Of a stretch of DNA of 64,000 nt, positions 11,362 through 20,695 are shown piece after piece. The position numbers and the translations under genes were made by a program. This DNA is from Viola odorata (lineage: Eukaryota > Streptophyta > Magnoliopsida > Malpighiales > Violaceae): contig OY829546.1 of the NCBI GenBank assembly GCA_963691705.1, positions 10,302,001-10,366,000 on the forward strand, read 5' to 3'. The notes beneath the pieces were generated by a model. It did not search any database, was not told the DNA's origin, and was given only the letters and a program-made list of their open reading frames with translations. Numbering within the stretch: position 1 is the first letter of the stretch; every line of letters starts with the position of its first letter.

Positions 11362-12511
11362 CCGTCATACGATCCCCATCCTGACTCTTATGTTTCAGGA
11401 AGTGCAGCAGTGACTTCGCTTGGGCTTGGCTAAGATCAACAAATGGGGAATCACCCAGTTCCGTGACTGCATGGGCACGGGCTGGCGTTGCAGGAAAGGG
11501 ACCAGGAGAGGCGGCATTTGTGGTGGTAGGTGTGACGGGAGTCCCACGGCTAGGTGTGACGGGAGTCCCGCAGCCAGAACCAAGGCCAGACCCGCTCACT
11601 CTGTTACGGTCAGCCCACCAGTCAGGGTAACTGTGTATCTTAAAACAGGAGGTAGTATCATGTCCTTTCTGCTTGCAGTGAGAACAAAAGAGCTTGGACC
11701 GATCTACACGGTCTGATGGCAGCCGAGAGCGATCAGCCCTCAACGCGAATGCGTGAACTTCCTGCTCAATTACCTTCTCGCGAGCGATGTGACGAGAGTT
11801 TTCTTCCTGAACAAATGCTTGATAGGCTTCATAGAGAGGTGGCTGAGGCTTCTGGGAAAGCAGATTGGTGCGCACTGCGGAGTAGAGATCATCATCAACT
11901 CCAATTAGAAATTGATGGAAATATGCCTCATCTTGCTCATTAGCAAGCTTCGCGGAGAGATCGCAGGTACAGAGTCCGCAAAGGCAAGTGGGTAGGGGTT
12001 TCAACCGAGTCAATTCATCCCAAAGAGCAACTAACCGATTGTAGTCATCTATCGACTCGCCCTTTGATTGTTTGCACAGTGTGATGGAAGCGCGCAGCTG
12101 CTGAATCCGTGGACCGTTGGCCTTCATGTACTTGCGCTCCAAAAACAGCCACAAAGGTCGAGCTTCTTCATGATACGGGATGGACGCAGCAACTCTAGCA
12201 TCCATCGTTCTAGTGAGCCATGAAATAATCATGGAGTTCACGGTTTCCCAATCCGAGATCTTCATAGCATCAGTGGGCTTCTTGATTGAACCATCAATGA
12301 ATCCAAATTTGCGGCGCGATTTGAGAGCTAGTGTGATCGCTCTCGACCATGCAGCAAAGTTATCGCCCTTTAGAACTGTGTTGGTGATAACGTTTCCAGG
12401 TTGATCACCCGAAGAGAGGTAGAAGGGAGATTGAGTTCTATCTTCAGGAGGTTGGGTTTGGTTTTTGTCTGCACCGGCCATGTCGAGGTTAAAGGCGATT
12501 GCAGTAGGCAA
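11333..12511 (-). pseudogene. Copia gag polyprotein (relic)
   Basis: 392 codons. It has a Retrotran_gag/UBN2-type N-terminus (GDNFAAWSRAITLALKSRRK, then GFIDGSI), the long helical gag body (LWLFLERKYM..., LWDELTRLKP) and a CCHC zinc knuckle, CSHCKQKGHDTTSC (C-x2-C-x4-H-x4-C). It ends at a TGA after ELFIVLDY, where the reading frame shifts relative to the protease that follows. The frame is otherwise open, so decay of this part is recent or mild, but the element as a whole cannot be autonomous. Confidence 0.88.
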
Positions 12512-12619
12512 ATCGCTGAAGCTAGGTCAATCGTAGTAGGCGGATCAACGGGAAGAGGGTTGGTTTGTCGATCGCAGTAGGCGAATCAACGTGAAGAGAG
12601 TAGGTTTGCTAGGCGGCTT

Positions 12620-12632
12620 GGCTCCGCTACCA
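12620..12632 (-). other. Retrotransposon primer-binding site
   Basis: TGGTAGCGGAGCC on the minus strand directly abuts the LTR. It resembles the common plant Copia site TGGTATCAGAGC, complementary to the 3' end of initiator methionine tRNA. Confidence 0.8.
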
Positions 12633-12763
12633 TGTTAAGTTTAGGGAAATAGGTTTTCCTTCTCTTCATTAATCAGTAATACATGAGTATATATACAAGC
12701 TAACTTTGGGCACAATAGGCCCAATATACAAGATACGAACATAAACATATATGTGTCCTAACA
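12633..12763 (-). repeat. 5' LTR of the Copia relic
   Basis: On the minus strand it starts TGTTAGGACACATATATG and ends CCCTAAACTTAACA, so it has TG...CA ends with a TGTTA/TAACA inverted pair. It is directly followed by a TGGTAGCGGAGCC primer-binding site. Confidence 0.85.
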
Positions 12764-13877
12764 GTTTCAGTATTAATTTGCTGAAAATTATGTAATAAAA
12801 TAGATTAGAAATTTTAAAAAACACATAAAAAGTATTAAAAATCACAAAAATAATTATAAAAATTACAAAATAGTAAAGTTAAATTATGTAATAAAATATA
12901 ATTTCAAATAATATAATACACAAATTAAAAAATTTAAATTGTGCAAAAATTAAAATCCCATGACAATAAAATAGTACTAAAATTACTTTTAATTTAGTAG
13001 AATTTACACTTAGAAAAATTTTAACAAGTTGAAAATTAATGGGTGAAAAATAACTTTGGGATATTATGGAATATTAAAATCATTAAAATTATTTAATTTG
13101 GTGTATTTGGACCATTTTATACAAACCTAAATATGAAATATAAGGGTGCTATTTTAATTTTTTCTACTTTTAATATTTTATAATAGATTTATAAAAAAAA
13201 ATCCATATTAGCAATACACATCTATAGGTATTTATTATTTTAATTATTTTTCTGATTTTTTAAAAATAAATAACAAAAAATGAGATAAAACTAAAGGTGT
13301 TAATTGAAAGTTGACTTAGTTGAGTATCAAAGTGTCTAATTAAGTAAAATGTGAGTGTCAAAGTATTTAACGGTACACAAATTTAGTACCAATTTAACCG
13401 ACTCTTAAAATTGGGTACTAAAATCTCTAACTCCTCCAAGATTGAATGTCGAAACGTCTTTTCCCCTATTTAAAATTAACATGTATCAATTTTTATTTTT
13501 TACTTTTTAAAATATGATTCAGATTCCTTTAACATAACTAAAATTAGAAGAGCCGGATTCCCTACGATTTTTCCGCAAGTTTCCTAACTACGGCTCTCCT
13601 CTTCCAATTGACCATCGTCTAGAAACAGAAACGCCCATGCCTTACTTGCCAAAAGGCTAATCAATTCATTCTGCTTAGCACTCACTTTCTCGCTCAGGGC
13701 ACAAAAGCTAGCTGTCAATCCATTCCATTCCATTCTTCGCTGAACCTAACAAATATCTTCTCAAATCTCTCGATCCTTTCACTTCTTAATTAATCAGAAA
13801 AAAAAACTAAGCAATCTGTACTTTTTCTTCATCTAAGTCGATCTAATCAAGCTAGCTACCAGACATTCTCTCCAACT
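12764..13877. other. AT-rich 5' flank of NLR-2
   Basis: Very AT-rich to 13500, then a more mixed leader that ends CTCTCCAACT before the ATG. The transcript's 5' UTR probably lies in 13600-13877. No gene seen. Confidence 0.4.
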
Positions 13878-16679
13878 ATGGGCGGCGTGAACATCTTCAA
13901 CTGTGTTTGCGATGACTGCTGTAAGTACTTAGTAACCAAATTTTCCGATTTGGCTCATGACTTTTGTATTACGCAGTCATCTTATGTGTACTCTCTGGAG
14001 ACTAATCTTGAAAAGTTGGAGAATGCTCGTTGCGAGCTAAAGCACTTGATGGACAGTATGATGGGTACTGTTGAAACAGAAGAACAGAGTGGCAAACAGA
14101 GGATTAGTCTGGTTGAGGAATGGTTTAAGAATGTGGCGATTCAAAGGGCCGTAGCTGAAAAGTTGCACAGAGAAGGTCAACAACAACGTGAGAAATTGCC
14201 TTGCACCGTCAATGTTTGCCCCATCTACGTAGTTGGGTTCAAAATTGTCGCCATGATCAAAAGCCTAACTGACCTCAAGAAACAAGGAGACGAGTACAAA
14301 GAGAAAGGTGTGGCTAGCAGCGACAAATGGTTTCTACAAGGAAACTGTAGTCCGCATGCTGAAGGAGATTCCAATGGGGAATATGCGACTGCGGGTAATC
14401 TGGAAGCTCATAAAAATAAGGTTTTGGAGTACCTTGAAGGACCAGAGGAGTGGATTGTGGGGGTGCGCGGGCGAGGGGGTGTTGGCAAAACTACCCTGTT
14501 GAGACTAATCAATAAGCATTTCAGTGAGGGGGGAGATTATCTCGTGATCGATGTAGAAGTTAAGGATTTGGGAGTGGAGGATATTCAAAAGGCCATCAGA
14601 GAGAAGATGAAGTTTCTCAATGATTGGAGATACGAAAGTGTTGAGCAGAGAGCTGAGTACATCTCCACGGTACTGCAGAAGAAGCAGGAGCAGAAGCAAA
14701 TTAGGAAATGTGTTCTATTGCTTGATGACATAAGGAAGAGCTCATTTCGTATTGAAGATATTGTTCGGAAACACCCAGATCACCACTTCAAAGTTGTATT
14801 TACAACACGGAGGAGCATGGTGGTGAAGAAAATAATGGCAAAGAATACTGTCATTGTTGAGACTTTGAAAGAAGAACATGGCAGAGAACTATTTGTAAAG
14901 GCAGCTGGAATAAACAAGTCCACTACAAGTGCAAGAATCCAGCGCAAAAGTGTTCCAACAGTGATCCGTCTGTGCGGCGGGCTGCCTTCTGCATTAGTTA
15001 AACTTGGTGAAGAATTGGTCGACAAGAACCACGAGGAATGGGAGGATATGATTAGCTTCCTTCAGAATCCTGCACAACAAAACGACAAGGCTGGGTTATT
15101 CGAAGAAATGAAATACAGTTATGAGCTTTTGGATGCGGATTGTCAAGAATGCTTCTTGTACTCATGTGTGTTCTTACCGGGAGATTCCTACATCCCAACA
15201 TGTGAGTTGGAGGAGTTGTGGATTTATGGAGATTGTTCGATTGACTTTATAGGTAAGCCTGATGAGCGTCGTCATCGTGCACGCGAGATTATTAGAACTC
15301 TTAGTGATGAAAGTTTACTTGAATGGACCGATAAAGGGGTAAAGTTGCATAATGTGGTCCGGTGCATGGGTTTGTGGTTGGCAAAAGATAGAATGGTGTT
15401 GATGGGGAGTAGTGGAGAAAACTCAGCAACAGATCAGAAGAAGAGAGTGTTATTGATGATGAATGAGTTGCCAAAGAATGATACGTTGCCTAAAGATGCA
15501 CGTCGCAATCTTAGAACATTGTTAGTCACGAACAACGAAGCCCCGGGTAAGAGGATTGATGATGATCAGTTGTTTAAGGGTATGGATGCGCTGGCTGTCC
15601 TAAAGCTGTCGGGGAGTGGTGTGGAAGAACTCCCACAAAGTATATCGGGTTTGAGATCGTTAAAATATCTTGATATATCATTTACCAAGATAAGAACGCT
15701 GCCGAAGCTTATGAAGTACTTGCATTACTTGAATGTCAATGATCTGGACCTGGAATTTGACGGATCAAAGAAAGTCATCTCCAAATTGTCATGTTTGCAA
15801 GTGCTGAGGATGCTGTGCAGATATAGTTATGAGAAGAAGGTATATGGAAAAGAGGTCGCGGAGCATGTGCTCGAGGAGCATATGCTCGAGGTGCTGAAGA
15901 GTTTGAAGTGTTTGAATGTGTTGGAGATTGAATTGAGAACTTCTTCCGCTCTTGAGAAGTTGTTCAATGACTTTGAGGAGTTGTTGAAAAAGATGCGACG
16001 TCTGTCCATTAGGGGATTTAAAAAATCAGAGACTGATGGGAAGTGTGTTGTTTATTTGTCGAAGAAGACGGATAAATTGGTAGAGCTTTTGGTTACAGGA
16101 TGTGAATCTGAAGAGCTGATTATTATTCCCGGTTCAACAAATTACCCAAGCTTCAACAACATTACCAAAGTGACCGTGGAGAATTGCCATTTCTTGCAGG
16201 ACCTCACATATCTCGTTTTGTTGACGGATTTGCAAGTTCTGAAAGTTTCAAATTGCGGGTATTTGAAGGAAATAATTAGAAGAGAGAAATTAGCAAGAAT
16301 ATTATTCGTATCGGATGGTGATCAGGTCGGTATGCAAGAAAGTATGTTCCCCGATCTTGCTCATCTGTATTTAGAGCATTTACCAGATTTGGAGTGCATC
16401 TACCAATGTTGCCATTCTGGGGATTTACCACAGGAGCTGGTCGAGTACCCAAGGAGTCTACCCTTGAAGAGGCTCTGTGAATTGCAGGTACACATATGCC
16501 CGAAACTTAAGAAGCTTCCTTTTGGTGCTGATAGCATAGACGGTGATGGAATTCAGTTACACGCTTCAGAAGATTGGTGGAAGGCGATTGAAGGGGAGGA
16601 TAACGATGCTAGATCTGCCTGGCTACCTCGTTTCGATTATCATTTCAAAGATGCAAAGAAAAAGACTGCCCCCAGATGA
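13878..16679 (+). CDS. RPS5-like CC-NB-LRR immune receptor (NLR-2)
   Basis: A single-exon frame of 933 residues. It starts MGGVNIFNCVCDDCC: glycine 2 and nearby cysteines are the layout for N-myristoylation plus palmitoylation, as in RPS5, so plasma-membrane anchoring is likely. A CC region covers about 35-145. NB-ARC: P-loop GVRGRGGVGKTT (195-206), kinase-2 KCVLLLDDIRK (277-287), RNBS-B KVVFTTR (305-311), GLPS in place of GLPL (368-371), RNBS-D CFLYSCVFLPGD (425-436). The MHD position reads LHN (490-492). LRRs run from about 530 to 890 and the tail DWWKAIEGEDNDARSAWLPRF resembles NLR-1. Kinase-2 again ends in R rather than W, a shared trait that suggests the two neighbours come from one ancestor. 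An open frame at 16543-16839 is a shadow. Confidence 0.92.
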   Translation: MGGVNIFNCVCDDCCKYLVTKFSDLAHDFCITQSSYVYSLETNLEKLENARCELKHLMDSMMGTVETEEQSGKQRISLVEEWFKNVAIQRAVAEKLHREGQQQREKLPCTVNVCPIYVVGFKIVAMIKSLTDLKKQGDEYKEKGVASSDKWFLQGNCSPHAEGDSNGEYATAGNLEAHKNKVLEYLEGPEEWIVGVRGRGGVGKTTLLRLINKHFSEGGDYLVIDVEVKDLGVEDIQKAIREKMKFLNDWRYESVEQRAEYISTVLQKKQEQKQIRKCVLLLDDIRKSSFRIEDIVRKHPDHHFKVVFTTRRSMVVKKIMAKNTVIVETLKEEHGRELFVKAAGINKSTTSARIQRKSVPTVIRLCGGLPSALVKLGEELVDKNHEEWEDMISFLQNPAQQNDKAGLFEEMKYSYELLDADCQECFLYSCVFLPGDSYIPTCELEELWIYGDCSIDFIGKPDERRHRAREIIRTLSDESLLEWTDKGVKLHNVVRCMGLWLAKDRMVLMGSSGENSATDQKKRVLLMMNELPKNDTLPKDARRNLRTLLVTNNEAPGKRIDDDQLFKGMDALAVLKLSGSGVEELPQSISGLRSLKYLDISFTKIRTLPKLMKYLHYLNVNDLDLEFDGSKKVISKLSCLQVLRMLCRYSYEKKVYGKEVAEHVLEEHMLEVLKSLKCLNVLEIELRTSSALEKLFNDFEELLKKMRRLSIRGFKKSETDGKCVVYLSKKTDKLVELLVTGCESEELIIIPGSTNYPSFNNITKVTVENCHFLQDLTYLVLLTDLQVLKVSNCGYLKEIIRREKLARILFVSDGDQVGMQESMFPDLAHLYLEHLPDLECIYQCCHSGDLPQELVEYPRSLPLKRLCELQVHICPKLKKLPFGADSIDGDGIQLHASEDWWKAIEGEDNDARSAWLPRFDYHFKDAKKKTAPR

Positions 16680-18547
16680 AACTAAGGTAAACATAGTTTT
16701 TCACCCGTGCGGTTGTAATGTCTTTTCCAGAATTATTACAACTGTCGAAAATTCACTCATCAATTTCATATATGGTACTGTTTATCCACGTGGAAAATCA
16801 TATAATATTTATCAAACATTTGTTAGTATTTCTAATTAGTTCCATGTATTAATTATATAAAATTGGGTGAATTTAGGAGTTGGAAATTCTATATATAGAT
16901 TGAAAAGAAGTAATTGATAGGGATAATTATCAATTTAAAGATTTTCTAAAAGTAGAAATTTAATTAACACAAATATTTGCAATTACCACTTCATTAATTC
17001 TACCAAGTTAAGTTTCTAATTTCGTATATATAACCTTATTTATTGCTAATTGGTTTTGCTTAGCTCAAAAGACATATAATGGGCGGACCGAGTTTAGATT
17101 TGAAGCTACCAGTAAGACAAGTAACGAGTTACCTATTCATTGGCGCGTTTCTTTCGTATCAACACATATATATAAAAAAGAAGAGAAAGAGTAATTGCTA
17201 CTGCTTGTTCAAGAACTGCTGAAGTATGGTGCAAGGAGAGGAACAGAAACCGGAAGCAGTAGAATCACTTGTCATTTGTCAATCTTTTTCGCTTCTCTTC
17301 TTTCGCCGAGAGCATCTGTAGTCTTTTAATTGTAAACTTATATGCCTTCTTATTTAAGGGGAAATTACAAATCTGGTGACAACTATTTAAAATTTTACCT
17401 GCTAGATTGAGTGTTAGTAGTTTTGGATAAGTTTGTGGCTCCCCTAGACTTTGCTTGGTCACACTTTCTGTGTCTTCTATGCAATGGCCAAAAAAATGTC
17501 AAGTCTGCAAATGTTTCACTGCAACCTTAAGTTTTCCACACTTGTCGTTTATTTTCATTTGATCCCAGGTGCGCGTGTGCGACATTTCGTTTGGATTGTT
17601 GATAGGTCCCTACACTTTCTTCCCCGGAGTGATACAGATGATTTAATTATTTTCAATGTTTTCACCCATGAAGATAGTGATGCAAGTTTTTTAAATCCAA
17701 AAAAATTATTTCCTACCGGTTTTTTGTTGGGGTATGCGAACTAAAATCTCAAATCGAAAAGAAAAGAGAAATAAAAACTAAATATAATAAGAGTTGATCT
17801 TTTTAATAGAATGAGGCCTTTTGTGAAAACCGTGGGAACTCAGGTTCAAAGCGAACAGTATCGTTCCATTAAAAAAAAATCGGGTGAGTCTTTTTTTCTC
17901 CAACATTTTTCATGCATTTGCATCTTTAGAGACTAATTTCCGACCAAAATCGTTCATTGAAATCTTACCAAACGCAAGTACATTAATCTCACGTACTAAA
18001 ACTATCAATAGGATTTTAAACTTAAATTCGAATATCACGCCGCTTATTAAAAAAATTACATTTGTGACGCTCATGATCTTTAAGCACTATGTTATTGTAA
18101 CGGTAGGGAGTGATTGAACAATAATATTTACGACTATGAGGTAATTAAAAAAAAAAATCAGGGTTGTTTTATGTCATTATCCTATTAATCAAAATAAATG
18201 ATAAAATAATTTAAAAATTATATAAATTTGAGAGAAATGTAATAAATATGGGAGAGCTCACCCTACTAAAAAATTGAAAAAAAAATAATGAGAACTTTTT
18301 TTTAAAAAAAATTGTTAATAATTTTTAAATTTTTTTTTATATTATGTTCTACCATATTATTTACATTTTTTTTCTAAATTCTATATATTTTTTTCAACTT
18401 TTTACTATTTGTTTTAAATTGTTTAAATATTGAAAATATTAAAATCATAACTTTCAAAAAATTATGAGGTTTATATCGCACGATTTTAAAAGGGAATATT
18501 TTATAAACTAAATAATTATTTTAAGGCTACATGTGAAATCACCCTAT
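16680..18547. other. Intergenic DNA downstream of NLR-2
   Basis: 3' UTR of NLR-2 followed by AT-rich sequence with many homopolymer runs. Small frames at 17451-17744 and 17884-18117 have no recognisable domain. No RNA gene found. Confidence 0.5.
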
Positions 18548-19183
18548 TAGGGCTGTACAAATACCGATCGTATCGAAATTTACTCGATTCGGTCGTTATT
18601 TTTTTTGAATTTTTTTATTGTACGGTATAAAAGTTCGGTACGGTATGATATTATTATTGTACCTGCAGAACCGAAATAATTTCTTTGCTCTATAATCTAT
18701 TCTATTCTATTAGTATTTACTCCCAAATCTCAACTCAACTCCCAAGTCCCACTCCCATGTTTGCTCATCTTATTTTGGATATTATCATCCTTTTGGATTC
18801 AATCCAAATTACCAGAGTCCTACCCACCACCACCACGGCTCCACCATACCAATCCCATCCACCACCACCACCACACCAGCACTGGCAGTGGCAGCACACA
18901 CCTATTAATCCTAAATCCTAATTAATTAGAAACTTAAAATCTCTCAAGTCCCACCCACACACCTATTTATATTTTGATTGGTCACAGTATCTCAATTTAT
19001 TGTGATCAATAATGCATTTTCTTTATTCATAGCTTTAATACCGTACCGAAAATTTTTCAATAATAAAATTACGGTACCGATCAATCGAAACTATAATACG
19101 GTATCTAATTTTTTTAATTTAGTATACCGAATACCGAAATTTTTATATCGAAATATTACGGTACCGACCGATAAACACCCCTG
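18548..19183. mobile_element. Non-autonomous hAT-like element
   Basis: 636 bp beginning TAGGGCTGTACAAATACCGA and ending with the complement of CAGGGGTGTTTATCGGTCGG. The flanks CACCCTAT (18540-18547) and CACCTTAC (19184-19191) agree at 6 of 8 positions and fit an aged 8-bp target duplication. Both ends are rich in subterminal copies of CGGTA/TACCG, the usual transposase-binding layout of hAT elements. No coding region; the frame 18685-18921 is low-complexity. Confidence 0.7.
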
Positions 19184-20695
19184 CACCTTACCTAGTTATC
19201 CTTTACTATATACATGAATAAAAAACGTTATTGGTCGGGGACCAGCAACGGTATGTTATGATTACAGTCATTATCACCAGCAATGGTTTTTCTTCTCTGC
19301 TTAATTAAGCTTGTCCTCTCATGATAATGATGACAATACTTGTGCCGTATGCCATGACCGAACAACTAATTAACAATATTAATGACTTGCAAGTTGCAAC
19401 TGACGTTTAAAATTTATTATCTTAATAAAGGTTTTTTTACTTTCCCATAATAATCTATTGTTGTTGTTGCTTTATTTGATTGTACTTGTGTTTGTTGAAG
19501 TGGCCATTAAAAAATATGGATTCCTTCGGACAAAATGGGGCCCACCGAACGTGTATTTTGAAAGAAAAATATTAAAATAATGATAATTAACGGACATTTA
19601 TTACCGTTAATTATTATTTTATTATTTTGCCACCATAAACAAACACGAGAAGCATTTTTTAATTATAAATGAAACGTGGAAAGATGCTCATGCGTCATGG
19701 CATGCCGGAGTAATAATTAGCTGTGGTGCCTGATTCAATAAGGATGAGCTGGATGCACGATTGACCAATTATCATAATATAATTTTCAAAATGTTGTCTG
19801 CTTAATTCTGTGATCTCATGGAACGATGCAGATCATGTTTAATTAATTTGGCCATAGGATAATATTACAAATCTAGCCACAGATGGGAAAATATAAATAC
19901 TATTTTTGTTCAGCAAGTTATATATTGAAGAATATTAAAAATATGTTTCTATTCTTTCAAATAAAAAATAAGTATATATGTTTCTATCAGTAGAACAAAA
20001 ATAAATAACCGGCACGACACTTTTATTTAACAAAGTTCGAACAAGTTGAAACACACGTTGAAAGAGTTACTTTCCTTTGAGAACCCCATAGAACTCGAAC
20101 CGAATTACTCGGTAAAAAAGAGTTAAGAATTTAGGCGAAAAGAAAAAGAAATTAACTACGTGTTCAGTCTAAGAGAGCAGAATTTAGCAGAATTAAATTA
20201 CTACGTCTCTAGCCCATAGCCCCGTCTAGCAAGATTTGGGCTTTTCTCCTCGATTGGGCCTAAAAAATTAGAGTTCTGTACATATATGCCATTTATCAGG
20301 CCCCTTTATGGGCCTTTGCTACCCTTACGTCACTTTGGTTGGTTGGGCTCTTAAAAGCCCACACCCAACCATTAAGCCCTCAAATTTGGTTTAATGGTTT
20401 TTTGACTTATTATAGAGATCGTGAAGTTGAGTTGGCGTGTCGTGATTGGTACCTTGGATAGTCAACATTTGGTTATGAGATGTGCTAATATTGCCCCCCT
20501 GTTTAGTGTTTACAGTTCCTGACGGACCATAGGGGCTTGTAAGGGCAATGTTACAACAATGATACAACATTCTATACCTAGAGTGCAATCAACACCCTAC
20601 ATTTTCTTTTCCCACATCACATGGGGTAGGTAGGTAAGAACAATGCAAAAATACTATATATATAGTCCTCCAATGTGGTCATTTTCATGGATAGG
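19184..20695. other. Intergenic DNA between hAT element and ACR11-like gene
   Basis: Holds the second copy of a dispersed repeat (20159-20338) and the 3' UTR and terminator zone of the minus-strand ACR11-like gene (from about 20695 down). No gene recognised. Confidence 0.5.
20159..20338 (+). repeat. Dispersed direct repeat, copy 2
   Basis: Matches 4136-4300 in the same orientation; both contain TAAGAGAGCAGAATTTAGCA and GATTTGGGCTTTTCT. Being direct while the NLR genes are inverted, it is not a by-product of an inverted NLR duplication. Confidence 0.75.

Larger units (their letters stand above)
11161..12763 (-). mobile_element. Decayed Ty1/Copia retrotransposon, 5' part (LTR, PBS, gag, start of protease)
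   Basis: Read on the minus strand: a 131-bp LTR (12633-12763), a primer-binding site, a gag frame and the beginning of the protease. Integrase, reverse transcriptase, RNase H and a 3' LTR are absent, so the copy is truncated at about 11161. Gag and protease are in different frames. It sits in the space between the two divergent NLR genes. Confidence 0.9.

Noticed and set aside
18685..18921. Proline-rich plus-strand frame
   Set aside because: Inside the hAT-like element with a CCACCACCA simple repeat; no family match.
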